Shown here: piece after piece, positions 27,898 to 40,619 of the stretch
Layout: every line of letters starts with the position of its first letter
Numbering within the stretch: position 1 is the stretch's first letter
Source of the DNA: Rachycentron canadum
Lineage: Eukaryota; Chordata; Actinopteri; Carangiformes; Rachycentridae
Length of the DNA stretch: 64,000 nt
Direction: 5' to 3'
Assembly: GCA_038496675.1 (NCBI GenBank)
Contig: CM076658.1
Location: 14,769,579-14,833,578 of the forward strand
Translations under genes and position numbers: made by a program
The notes under the pieces: generated by a model
Told to the model about the DNA's origin: nothing
The model's database searches: none
What the model saw: only the letters and a program-made list of their open reading frames with translations

Positions 27898-27926
27898 TTG
27901 CTTCTGCTTCTGCTTCTGCTTCTGCA
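27898..27926. repeat. (CTTCTG)n hexamer repeat
   Basis: Nearly five tandem copies. On the minus strand they give an Ala-Glu or Gln-Lys run in open frames that are not genes. Confidence 0.9.
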
Positions 27927-30900
27927 TTGTAAATGCGCACAGGAAACAAACACATAGACTTCTTTGGAATTTGAATTGTGGCACATAGAGACATGTACAC
28001 ATAGAGAATCCCGCTGGGACACAAGCCAGACCCTGATCAACTCTGGCTGGGTGGCCTGAGTGAGTGTGTGTGATGTTGAAAAGCCAAAAACACCCAGTGA
28101 CCTCAGGAACATCACTGATGATGTGTCCCATTGCCTCCTGTGACGTATCTATTAATGAGTGGTTGGGATAAAAACATGCTGTAGCCAGGATGCAGCTGGC
28201 TGCTCAAACTAACCTGTACATTTTGCAGCTATGAAAAACCTGTGTTGCCAATTGTGTCTGTGTTAAATGACACTGTGTAATGTAGCGCAGTATCATTAAA
28301 ATATTGGACGCTAGCAGGCATGGGACACTCCAACACTGGAAGCTTATTTTTAGCCATGCTAGTGTCATGTCAGATTATCAATCCACCATTTCTTTTTTTC
28401 CCAAATTGCTCAACAGCTCAAGAGCTGCGGAATGGATTGCCTTAACATTTAGCTGAGAGACTCATGATGCCCAGAGGATGAGTTTTAGCTCTGCTTTTGT
28501 TTGGAAACATCAGCACGTCTGTATTATCACTGCAAGCATGTCATCATCTGCCTAAATTCAGTATCACAGAGTTGCTAGCGTAGCCGCAGACAATTGTTTG
28601 AAACCAAATACAATAGATTGCACAGGGTAACTGACGCGGATAAAGAACCAATGTTGCATTTCATTATAGTGTTTAACAAACCTTTATAATTTACTTAAAG
28701 TATTTTAGTGATTTGCAAAGGACTTAGGACTAAAGATGTGGCAGCAGTGCAATGCATAAAAACATGCAGATACAGGTTAGGAGCTTCAGTTCATGTTCAA
28801 AGTAACAGGGATGAAATGTGATATCAGTGACATTGGCTGGGACATGATCGTTGGTGCCAGACACGCTGGTTTGAGTATTTCTGGAACTGCCGACCTCATA
28901 TCATAGGATCAGAAATATATTTCCACAATGGCTTTCGTATTCCTTTTATACCGGTGAATCACAGTGCATTTTATGAGCCACATGTCCTAAAAACATCTAA
29001 ATCATATGCTTTGCATTTATGTCTCATCTGGTCTTTAAGGGAGAACGACGTGTACGTTGCATGAGGTTCTAAAAAGTTTACCTGCTGACAATCCTTCATC
29101 ATTCACACACTTCCTGTGAATATAACACTCTCACTATCAATTTTGCGTTGTATACAACATATCGACGTACCCTTTATTTATTTTGGGGTGGTGTTAGCTC
29201 GCACCTTAATATTCAAAGTAATACAGTATTTGGTGGCACAATGAACTGGTCTTCTGCTAAGTAACAAACTAAACCTGCAGACAATGCATTTGCTCCAAAC
29301 AAGTTAAACCACTCCAATTGCTCTGGGTTTTAAAAAAATGGCCCTTGCTCTCCTGTTGGACATTTTAAGTTGTCTCAGGGGCTGTCTGGTGGCCACAGGG
29401 GCTCCAAGAAGGTGATTGGTTCACTTATGCATCGGGCCATACTGAATATAAAAACAATTTAATATAAGCTTTTGTAACAAACACATAGACTAAGCTGACG
29501 TTTTACTCAGGGATACAGTCTGAAATTGTTTTTTTTTTTTGATTTCCCACACCTGTGCCACTGAGTATAAACTGCCTCAGGTGAGTTGGAGCCATAATAT
29601 AGGAGCTACTAGTGGAGGCTAGCATGCTTCACATCCAAGGATTCATTTATCTTTGACCTGACACAGAAATGCTATACTTATAAAATACAATAGCCATCTA
29701 CTGCAGTGCTGTGGTATTAGTGTTTGCTATGCATCAATACAAATTGGACGTGCACAATATAACAACGCAATATCTCACTGACCTGTCGAAACATTACAAT
29801 GCATGATGTATTACAACTCTGCATTATTTTTACATTTTTAATGTGACTAAATCTCTCTCCTGCTTTGAAATTCTGCTCCAGCGCTCATGCAAAACTAAGT
29901 GCATAGAGCATCATGTGTAGTTTGAGACCTGGGTGATTAAAGCAATCACAACAAAAACAGAGACTGACTAGCTTTAGTTTTATTGAAATTCTCCACACTT
30001 ATTGAGTAAACAGAAAATTGGCCAGCCTTGATCAGCAGCAATATCACCGCATACATCTTTAAACACCGGCATATAATATTGTGTAGAGGCAGCCTAAATA
30101 ACTACCTACCCTCCTCCTACACGAACACACAAATACTTACCACAGTTGCGACTACCACACACTTCCTGTGTAAAATGTAGGGTTGGAAAGCATCCATTAA
30201 GTTTGCATCAATGTTAGTTTGAGATCCAAGGATTTGAATTAAAGTCACGTTTGTGTTCCTTTAACAAACTTCAGTTTTTGGTAAAATATCCGTTGGCCTT
30301 GACAGGACACACAATGTGAAAGTCAACCATATTTTGCATGCTCCACCGGTGCTGCAGGCCTAAACAAAGGTGCACTTGCTTTTAGTGTTCAGTATCCCAC
30401 ACTTGCAGCATTAAACCCAGGAGGTTTAATGTGCTTGGACTACTCTTTACATTGTAAGTTTTTTAGTGTGCTTGTGAGGTGCTATTATCATGGCATGTTC
30501 TTTATAGGTTCTGAACAGATGAATGGCCTTTTGTGTATAATATTTGATAGACCACCAGTGCCCTCTGTCAGCCTCAACCAGGATTTCACATATTGCATGT
30601 TTTTCTCCTGCTGGTTGATTTGGCTTCCTGGTATTTATTTGAGGTCATTTTCACTGCAAGTTAATGGCAGAGTTGCTGTGTTTAATAAAGAAGCTAATAC
30701 ATGTTTTTGATATAGACACTACAGACACTCACACTAAGGTTATATTTAATAATATAAAATCATTATCTAATGAAGTACTGATAAGTTTTCAAGCAACTGA
30801 TTGTTGATATTTGAGTTTAGAATAAAACTAATTTAAGTTTGCACACTGTCTTTAACATATGCTGTAGCTGAAAATACATTTTCCATAACTATAACCTGTT

Positions 30901-33014
30901 TCTCAATCTACAGATCTGTTAATTTTTGGTGGGTGTCACAGAAATCACACAAAGCTGAATTCCCCTCATCTTTGTATTAATGTACATTAATGTCACAATT
31001 TGCAATGATAACGTCTGTTGATTTACACGCTTTCAAAAATCGCCTGGGTGTCATTGTCAAGTTAAAACAAAAAAAAAAAATTCTTGCAGGTGGATTTGCA
31101 ATTGTAGATGTGAAGCTATAACAGGTTACTACAGATCCGCGCAAAAACCAAACCGTGGGTGTATAGACAGTGGGCTCATTTTGAGGTGAGGGGGTCTCAA
31201 GATAGCTATTAATGCTTGCACTTGTGAGTGAAACTGAAACTTGATTGTGGGGAAGCAACTGAGCCCCCGATTCACACACACAGACACGCTGATGTGCCTT
31301 ACACCACGCAACAGACACTTTGTTACCTGTGTTATCCTTTCTATGTTGAACCATCAAATAAGATGTTAACTTTGTAAACTGTGAGTAATATGAGCTTTAG
31401 TGTACATTACTCACTACCATGCCACCCTTTTCACCAAGGCCAGTTTATATTCATATATCATATATTTCCACTCATAACGCTGTCATCTCTGATCTGCAAC
31501 TTCTGAATAAAAAAGTAGACATATGGCCAAACAAAAGACTGTAATATTACTTTTATGTTGTGTTGTTGCAATGAAACGCAGAAGCTGCATCTTTCATCAA
31601 ATTTACTACCAAAATATGTATTCTTCCCTCGAGTTGTTGCACTGCTTTTTCTTTAAAAACGCTCAAAATATTTTCACTTACTTTTGTGTCAAACTGGAGT
31701 GGATGACTAGACAAAAATCAATTTATGGAAAATATCATACTGGAGCCAAATAAAAAATGGCTTAAAAATTGTAATGTCGTGTCTGGAGGTGATGGTGAAA
31801 TATGTAGATTACACAGTATTTTGTTTGTTTGTTTTTTTGTTTGTTTGTTTTTTTGTAGATGTTCTTCATAGACATTTTGACCGGTCAGTCCAAGGTATGA
31901 CCAATAACACTAATGATGGCTGCTTGTCGCTTAGCTGCTCCAGTGTCAGGGCTCTGGTATTAGAAACTTGTTTACTTCCCATTCAACTTTAAACAGTTTG
32001 TATTTTGCATGGCTCTTCATTCATTGTTTTATTTCAAACAAATCCTGCAGTTTTGTTAATATTGGTAGTGTGTGAGTGGGGATGAAAAAAAAAAGCGAGA
32101 GTGAGCAAGAAAGCATAATTAGGATGCCAAACTTTAAGCTGTAACACAATTGCCTCATAACTCGTCATATATTTGGTTCTTCTTTGGTTCTGTCTTTGGT
32201 TTGTAAGAGGTCTGATTAATGGCGCTCCACTTCATGTTGTACTGTTACCAGGGAGGTTTAAATCTTTTGCCTGCTCACAGACACCAGGGGGAACTATTCA
32301 GCCATTTAACAGCAGCTGATCTAAGCCTGGTTGTTCACGTTCAACAAAGAGTGTCATATGGAAAAACTTAGGGGTATCAGGGGCTGCACAGTCTTACTCT
32401 CTGTATGGCAGACAATCCAAGACAAATCTTTACTGCTAGAAGGACATGAAGAGATGATTCATCCTCTGCTCTGTTCACAACTTGCTAGTTGAGTTGCAGT
32501 TTAAAATTAAATAACACCACCTTTTTGTCCATAGGAGGGGGGTATAGTAAAAGAAAGGGGGTGTGCAGCAATGTGCAGCGTTACTTGACATCACACAATA
32601 CTGGAAGAATAAGAAAGAAAACCTGAAAATAGCAGCAGTGGAAACAATGAGTGAATCCTCATAGTTCAGGTGAGTAGACCCTGTAAAATGATGACACTAA
32701 CAAAGCTGCTACTAATAATGGTGCAATGTTCTACAAAGCTTCTTGTAGTAGTTCTGCCTCTGCTTTTACTATTACTCACTTTACTGCTACTCTCCTTTGG
32801 TGGTGGTGCAAGAAATGTTACCACCTCCACAATGACTTCTGCAACAACTACTAATATGACAGCTAGGAAGCAGTATCTTATTCAGAACCTTGACTTAGGA
32901 AAACTACAAATAGCACAATGTAAAAATCCTCCATCACAAGTAAAAGATAGATAAATTATATTATTAATACAGATTCATCTATTATGACGAGGGGATAGTT
33001 TTAACAACTTTAAT

Positions 33015-34706
33015 CTGGTGTTTCCCAACTGAGATATCAGGGCTCTTCTTAAGAGACAAAGGAAACATCTGAGTGGATGTGAGATGATTAATTAATTAAT
33101 TCTTCTGCTAGAAAAATCTGCATCCATTTTTTCAGACTTTTCTCAAATCTTTACTGTTTTTGTGAAATATGAGTTTTTATCTCTGTCAGCTTGAAACAGC
33201 TATTTAAAGTGTAGCATTTGTTAAATGTAGGGGGGGATATCTTATTCTATATTTTTGGTGGTTCTGCTAGTAAACCATCTAAAACAGTCTTAAGTGGGCA
33301 CTGCTTTATTGGAAAACATTGCAAACCAAAAAGGTTTCATGTTTAACAATGCATTCTACAAACTGACAATATTTTTAATGTATTTTAATCTGACACTGTC
33401 CAATAAATGCACTGTTGTAGAAGGCCCAAATATTTCATCCTGAATCATAGATAAGTAGAACTAAAATGTACTATAACATGCAAATGTCCAAAAAGGTACC
33501 TTACAAATGAACATAGTTACAGGGCTTGAGTAAACCTTCTGTGTACCACTTACTACTTACTACGACTTCTTCCACCAATTTGTCAAATATAGTCTCTCTT
33601 ACAATAGAAGCACATGTGATATTCATGCAAACCACCCAAAGTAAGTGTCTGTGACTAATGTATCTGCCCAGAGTGAGGTTAACTTATCTCATTACAAAGT
33701 CTACAAACAGTCCTCTGTGTGTGCCACTCAACCACAAAGGATAATTCTTCAGACTGTGCACTTCATACAGCACATTCATCCTTGTTACCAACAAAGTTCA
33801 TGGAGGCGAATTAAAAGAAAATGAGAACAATGATAAAGGACAGCAGACTGTCTCATTTTAGAGGCTATAGGTTTTCACCTTGATGCTCTGTAGGTGGGTA
33901 ATTTAATCAGTAAGGCCAGCGGAGCAATATGAAAACTGTGCGATAACTAATCATACCAAGAAAGCTAAAACCAGTAAACCAAGAACTTATTTTTAAAAAA
34001 AATGAACTTTTGTATTCAGCACTTTGAAATCAGCATAAAACAATACAGATAGAAAATTAAATTTGTGGTACCATATTTTCGGTAAGATACATCACCAACA
34101 TATATAAGACCTAAGCCTTGTACTAATCAATTTCTATCCATTTCATTTAAATTATTACAATGAATAAGTGACATTTTCAGTCTCATCAAAGTTAACAGGT
34201 CTCTTTGGTTATTGTTCACAATCCCTTTGCCTTTGAAACCTTTGCTAAGTCTGAGTGTGAGACTTTTTCTGTTCATGACCAACAGAGATTCATGACCATG
34301 TCAGCAAAGCATTCATCAGACATTGATATATACTGTGAAAAAAAAAAAAAAATTCAAGAACATGTGTTAATTACAGCCCACCAACGGACAAAAGATCACT
34401 TGATGCTTATCTCGAATTCAGTACAATTTCTTTGTTTATGACACTGTAGTGGGTGGCATTAATAGGGAGGAAGTGCTGTGTTTGTATCTTGGTGATGTGA
34501 GGAAGTTCTTTTTCTATTTATAGGATCCAGTATTTCACAAAGAAATATCAGATTATAGGGAAAAAATAATTAATACAAATCTGCAAAGCTGACATTTTTT
34601 CTTCTTTCTCAGCCCATTACTCATCTCACAGCTACTCCCAACCATCTCAAATTTGTCTCGTGACCCCTGGGGTGACCCATAGGTTGGATACCACTGGGCT
34701 AAACTA
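33015..34706 (-). mobile_element. Probable non-autonomous hAT-type DNA transposon
   Basis: The right-hand end (about 34640-34706) reads, in reverse complement, 'cagtggtatccaacctatgg' then a GGGTCACGAG-type block. This is the standard start of hAT elements of fish and other vertebrates (CAGTGGTTCCCAACC). A matching inverted end, 'ctggtgtttcccaact', lies at about 33015. The interior has no transposase frame. The terminal repeats are diverged and no clear 8-bp target duplication is visible, so the right end is firmer than the full extent. Confidence 0.5.
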
Positions 34707-37700
34707 CCTGACTGGACAGAACGTTTCCAGTCAGGGTTATGAATGGGGTATTATTATTAATATTATTATTAACTGTATATAAAGTAGTTAAAACTCCAGT
34801 GTGACCAGCTACAACACTACATATTGGTGCATTAATGTACAGTAAACAATCTAGTAAGGTAAAGTATGACAACTGAATTGACTATATATCAACCACAGAG
34901 CAAAAAAAGTTTGCAGGCCCATTGTTGTCACTGCGTCTGACCTTTAAAATGAAGCAACATGCATGGTGGACATTGTAATGTAATATTCCAAACCTCTCCA
35001 CAAAAATAAGGGTGTGAATACAGTAGCTAGTTACCAGGTGCTGTGAATTAGGCTATGCAGTTAGCGTTTGCTTGATTTGTGTGGTGCAAATGTGACTGGG
35101 GTTATTCAAATCTCAAATGGTTGTTTCCTGACAAATCTCAAAGTAAAAAAAAAAAAAAAAAATGAGCTCTGAGATACACAATGGCTGCGTGGTGGTACCA
35201 CTTCCTCACTCTTTGATAAGATAAAATATTTCACTTCTAAAGCCCACAAAGGTCTTTTTTTTTAAGTTTTTTTTTTTTTTTTTTTTTCCACTGCTTTCAA
35301 GCTCCTGTTACCACTAATGTAACTGCTGATACTACTGCAACTGATTAGGCTGCACTACTGCTACTGGTACATCTATTGCTAATTCTGCAACTAGATTATT
35401 CATATATGTTGTTATATTTGGTGTGTTGGAGCTAAACACTGACCATAATGTCAAGTATTTCAGCAGTGAGCAAAAACTGTTGCCAAGTCTGCTCTAATGT
35501 AAGACTTGAAAAGAGGTGCTGCTGTTGTTCACAGGACCTTTATTTACCATATATATTTAGGGTCCTGAAGACCTCTGTCCTACTTTAACAGTTCAAAAAG
35601 TAACACAAAACAAAACATGTTTGTTATCATCTTCATACCCCATTACCTTTTCTAATTTTAGGAGAATAAATAAAAACACTTTTTCTGAGACAAGGGGAGT
35701 ATCTGAGACCCAAGCTGTGAAACATCAAACAATAGATTTTCAATGTTCTATATATGTAATTCATGTTGTTGTTGTTTTTTTACGAAGCACTACTGGACCA
35801 CTCCTGTCGGCTCCTAGAAAAATACTGTACTCAGTTTGTATTTCTGTTATTGGAGGAAGTGAGACTTCTCTGGGCTCTTGACCCCAAACATAAATAATCT
35901 CACTGTAGGATAGAAAACAGTACATTTATTTGTAAGTAAATTACATTTTGGCAAACACAAGCAATATTTGTGAATACAGAGCCCACATAACATGTGCACC
36001 ATGAATTATTCCGTTGTTATGTGTATTAACAACAGTTTATACTAATTTCTATATTTTGCCCCCCTCCTCAGAAGTGAAAGGCAGATTATCACACAAATTA
36101 TTTTTATGCATAAACCAGTGAGTCGGTGGCAGAGAGAGCACAGCTAAATTACATACTCATTACATTCACATGAACACAGTCAGCTCTGTCATTCAGAATC
36201 AGAATCAGAATACTTATATTACAATATTTATCCATATTTATCCAAAAACAGTGTTTATGTCTCAGGTGAAATGAAACTTCCATTGTTACAATTTGTTGTT
36301 TTAATTCAAATTTTATTAGAAATTTTGTAAGATCATAAGATCTTGCTGCAAATCCTGGTTTGCGTGTTTTAAGCCCATTGAACTGTGAGTTAACTGTGTT
36401 GACACAGTCCCACTGCTGCTACTGCCATTACTACTCCACCAAGGACCTTTGGCTATTTTATTCAAACCCAAACTGAACCGACAACACAATGACAGGACTT
36501 TGAACAGAATCCAAGCTCTTTAACCTAAATGACCATATATGTTGTTAGTCCCTGCCGTGGGATATGACTGCGTTTGGGGAAACATCATGGTTTTAAAAGT
36601 ACTTTCATAAGGTTAGAGGGGCTCTGTGATCAGCTGCAGTTAAGCAACAGCAATGCCAGCGGCAACCATCAAGCGGCAGTTGTGTGTTTCGTTTACCCAC
36701 CCTAACCCTCTGTCTGTGTACTGTCCCTCTGTCATGACTGTCATGTGACTTCCGCCTTTGCGCATGTCATAACTACTGCAACCACTAGAGGTCGTCTGAT
36801 GTAACTCCAGGTCACAAAACGCTGCTAGCACAGATGACTTGTTGGGGATTTTTTTTTTTTTTTAATTTGACTGTATTTCTGTGCCAAATAGACTGTTAGA
36901 GCGAATATACACACACATAAAGGTGACACTGCATAGTTAGCAATGAGCACTGAGGTGGTAACAGAGGGATGGGTTTTGCTCTAGCCATGCAATAACACAC
37001 ATTCACTGCACTTGAAAATGTTTCCACCTCTGAACCATATGGGGCAACCTCTGAATTACCAAATTGTGGTTTATAACCAATATGTTCAAAATTTCTACCA
37101 CTGGAGTCCCTTCAAGTTTATGTCTAACTTTCTGTCTTGTATGTGTGCTAAAGAAATATCCAATTCTATCTGTTTATTTATGTCTGCTGGTGTACATACT
37201 GCTCTGGTGTTCACCTGTACAGTGTTCAAGGGTGTTGAGGTCCCTGACAGTAACAGTGAAGGCCCACCAAATCTGGAGCTCCTGGGCCCAGTGTTTTTTC
37301 TCCTATGTAGGAAACACAAGTACAAGCCCTGTTGAAACTATCACCAACGCCCGCATCTGCACCTGTAACCCCCTTGATGCTTTGGTTTGGTTTTTGGTTT
37401 TATTTTCACACTTAAAAACACCCTATGCTACACTACTCACACATATCTGCATTTACCCTCCCAATGCCACTGACTTCTAGACCTCAGAGGCAGATGAACC
37501 CTCATCAGGATATTGGGTGCACTGAAATTCACTGCAGCGTTTGAAGTTTGGATTGTTTCGAGTGTTTGACGTATCTCTGAAATGATGCAACAGCTGAAGG
37601 TGTAGCACGTGTTTACTGACTCTTTGCTGATTCCCATCAAATCCAGCGGATGCTAACGTTTGCGGGACGGCGCCTTTTAGCAGCCGTAACAGTCACAACT

Positions 37701-38299
37701 GGAACTTTTTTCTGTAGACCACATCATTAGTCATCAATCAATGTCAACAGTTGTAGAATCAGAGTCCAGCTGATCTGTCAACCAGAACAAACCCGCCAAT
37801 TTTAGCTAATCACAGCTGTTGCTGCATGATATGACTTCGCAACAGAGCAATTCCAAATATAAAGTTACAGTAGTTGAGGAAGGGTGACTCCATTACCTCG
37901 GCCATCACTGGAGAGCGTCAACAGACGTTCCCCTCTACTCAGTGCTGTATGTAGTCGATAGAAAGAGAAATAAATAAATGCTATGTTTATTGGGGTGGTG
38001 GGGGGTTTAAAGCAAAAGCAAATACTAGCCCAGTCATTCGTATTAAAATGCACTGATCTTCATATTGGAGTCATCCAGTAATGGATCCTTCTCTTATTGT
38101 TGCTGTTGTTAATAATTTTATATATCTTATCCTAAATGTTGCATATTGCTGCACATGAAGCGTGGCAGCCCAAGTGTCACAAAGCTGCATTAAAATGCAC
38201 TTTCGTATCTTTGTGCAGGGTGTGATCCCTGCAGAAACTCTTGAGGAGCCTGCCACTTATGTGCCGTTGCCACATGTAACCTGGCCGCAGCCTCAGAAA
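34707..38299. other. Non-coding stretch upstream of the CpG-rich block
   Basis: No gene supported. It includes T runs (about 35267-35287) and an AGAATC tandem (about 36193-36211) that resembles the tail of a common fish LINE-type repeat. Open frames at 37012-37480 on both strands overlap and lack any domain. Confidence 0.5.
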
Positions 38300-39229
38300 T
38301 AAGAGGCCCCTTGAAACCCAATCGATTGTCGAGCAGAGAGCGAGACTGGGTCCACACTGTGATCCGTTTCTCTGTGTCAGACCAACTTCCCAGAATAGCA
38401 ACTCGGGCGGGTTGTCTGCTGCTCTGCGCCGCTCCAGAGGAGATGGAGGAGGAAGTCTGTGGTGGATTGAACAACTGTTGCTTTTGTCGCTGCTGCGGAA
38501 CCAAACTACCTTTCAGTCCGCGCTGCGTGGCGCACGTCGGGCTAGAATGAAGTCCGCCGCGAGCCGAGACATTCAGTCTGGATCAGTGCGCAAGTTCATG
38601 GGGATATCTAAACTCCTACGTGTTTAAGGTAAACCACAAAAGAGAGCGACAGAGGCACAAGTGCGTGAATGGGCTTTCCTGCATTGACTAACCATTCTGC
38701 TGCTGCTTCTGCTTTATACGGCTGTTCAACATCATGCGACTATCGTTAGGCTACCGACGCTTCGGAGCTGCTGCAGGCGCATGTCTGCAGTGGAGGCAGA
38801 CAAGGAGCGTCTGTCTGATGAATGGAAAGCCAGACGGGGCTCCGCCGTAGACTGCGGTGATCGGATAACCTGTTGAATTGCAGCTGTCAGTCAGCGCCAA
38901 GCCACGCAGGCAATACGGCCAGCACCAAAAAAAAAAAATGTGTTATTATTTAACATATATATATGACTATATATACACTGTAACAACAAAAGTGTGTGTA
39001 CATTTTTTTTTTTTTTTTGGTGCTCTGGTGCCTATTTCCACAGATGCTCTGTTGCCTGCCAGGTAATTGCTCTGTCCTCTTCCTCACCGCTTCATCCGCC
39101 CGTGCTTCGTGCACAGTTCTCCCACCTCTGCTGCTGCGGCTGATATTAGAAATTCGGCCGCTTCGAGTCGCGGTGCAGACAGACTAGGAAGTAGTGTCAA
39201 AGGTGGCGGGCCTAGTCATATGAGAAAAC

Positions 39230-39250
39230 GGGAGGGTGGGGGGAGGGGGG
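39230..39250 (+). other. G-quadruplex-type motif, plus strand
   Basis: Four G tracts of 3, 3, 6 and 6 bases are separated by single bases (A, T, A). This fits the G3+ N1-7 quadruplex pattern with very short loops, inside the CpG-rich block. Confidence 0.8.
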
Positions 39251-39451
39251 TTAAAGTCGCTTTAATTTGAAAAAAACAAACAAAAACAAAACAAACAATA
39301 ACAACAACAACAACAACAAAAAAAATCTAATGGGACAACTCGTGGTTTTTGCGTTGCGTCGGATGTGATGCCTCCTTGACTGAACGCGGGGTGGTATCGG
39401 TGGCGGCGGCGGGCCACCCTGCAGGTAACCCCACCGTTATCACGTTAACCG

Positions 39452-39481
39452 CCCCCCCGTATACCCCCAACCCCCTCCCCC
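39452..39481 (-). other. G-quadruplex-type motif, minus strand, abutting the assembly gap
   Basis: On the plus strand there are C tracts of 7, 5, 5 and 5 bases separated by GTATA, AA and T. The minus strand thus has four G tracts with loops of 1, 2 and 5 bases. The N gap begins immediately after the last C. Confidence 0.85.
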
Positions 39482-39858
39482 NNNNNNNNNNNNNNNNNNN
39501 NNNNNNNNNNNNNNNNNNNNNNNNNNNNNNNNNNNNNNNNNNNNNNNNNNNNNNNNNNNNNNNNNNNNNNNNNNNNNNNNNNNNNNNNNNNNNNNNNNNN
39601 NNNNNNNNNNNNNNNNNNNNNNNNNNNNNNNNNNNNNNNNNNNNNNNNNNNNNNNNNNNNNNNNNNNNNNNNNNNNNNNNNNNNNNNNNNNNNNNNNNNN
39701 NNNNNNNNNNNNNNNNNNNNNNNNNNNNNNNNNNNNNNNNNNNNNNNNNNNNNNNNNNNNNNNNNNNNNNNNNNNNNNNNNNNNNNNNNNNNNNNNNNNN
39801 NNNNNNNNNNNNNNNNNNNNNNNNNNNNNNNNNNNNNNNNNNNNNNNNNNNNNNNNNN
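39482..39858. other. Assembly gap (377 N)
   Basis: Undetermined bases, flanked on the left by 5 C and on the right by 14 C. Any open frame crossing it is an artefact. Confidence 1.
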
Positions 39859-40619
39859 CCCCCCCCCCCCCCTCCCTCCCTCTCTCCGCGGCAGCTCTCA
39901 CAGCGCGCGCGAGAGGCTCTTGCCGGGAGGACCTTGAGTCACATCTCTCTCACAATAGCTTCTCAACGCCGCCTGCCCACGGATTCCCGGCGCTTTGGTC
40001 TTGTCGAAAATAGCCCGGCTGCTCCCCCGCCGCTATGGCTAATTCCTCAGGAACCGGTGGATCCAGTTTGATCCATCCCTCTCTTTCTTTCCCTCGCCAA
40101 CCCGCTGGAGCCGTTTCCCCTGCTCGGTGTCCCTGCCGTCAAAGTTCAGCGCGAACGCCTCAGCTAAGCGGTGCGTGCGCGGCTTCTGCCGAGATGTCGC
40201 AAGTTTGAGTCGAGTCGTCGAAGTCGACTCCACGGGTCGGGTTTTTTTTTTTTTTTTTTTTTTCTAATTTCTTCTCAAAGTGGAAAACTCCACGGGAAGC
40301 GCGCACACAGAGGCTTTGACGCAGCGACAGACACCTGTAGGACGCTGACACGCTCCTCCTCAACTTTTCTCTGCTTCTCTGAACTCGCTCAGATGAGTTT
40401 TCACATGGTTTTCACGCTCTCCTCATTGGGCTGTTGTTGAAACTTGCTGACCTAAAATAAGTTTTTTTTTTCTTTCATAGTGGGAGACTGAATGAAATAG
40501 GTCTTTTTTTTTTTTTTTTTTTTGTTTCTTTAAAGGGAGGTGGAGACAGCTTTACCACCCCCTCCCTCCGTCCTTGACTGAAATTACCAACTAATTTTGC
40601 ACAGGGGAGACTCTTGAAG

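Larger units (their letters stand above)
21271..33014. other. Gene desert segment
   Basis: Nearly 12 kb with no supported gene. It contains a CA microsatellite (24453-24507), a CTTCTG hexamer tract (27898-27926), A/T homopolymers (for example 22593-22614) and scattered short open frames without domains. Confidence 0.5.
38300..40619 (+). promoter_or_regulatory. CpG-rich candidate promoter and 5' non-coding exon region of the ikzf2-like gene
   Basis: In contrast to the AT-rich surroundings, this block is GC-rich with many CpG dinucleotides (for example around 38500-38900, 39100-39240, 39340-39450 and 39890-40340) and is broken by an N gap. It lies 1.3 kb upstream of the exon carrying the start codon, which itself begins with a strong acceptor, so at least one 5' non-coding exon must lie upstream. 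Candidate donors are at 38629 (AAG|gtaaac), 39425 (CAG|gtaacc) and 40620 (AAG|gtaatt). I cannot choose between them without transcript data. Confidence 0.6.

Noticed and set aside
37012..37480. Two overlapping plus-strand frames and one minus-strand frame
   Set aside because: They are mutually overlapping with no conserved motif and no promoter or splice context.
38311..38627. Cys-rich small open frames in the CpG block
   Set aside because: The cysteines come from TGC/TGT-rich GC sequence. There is no finger spacing and no link to the downstream gene.
39349..40071. 240-codon open frame upstream of the gene
   Set aside because: Most of it is the N gap, and the ends are unrelated GC-rich sequence without a domain.
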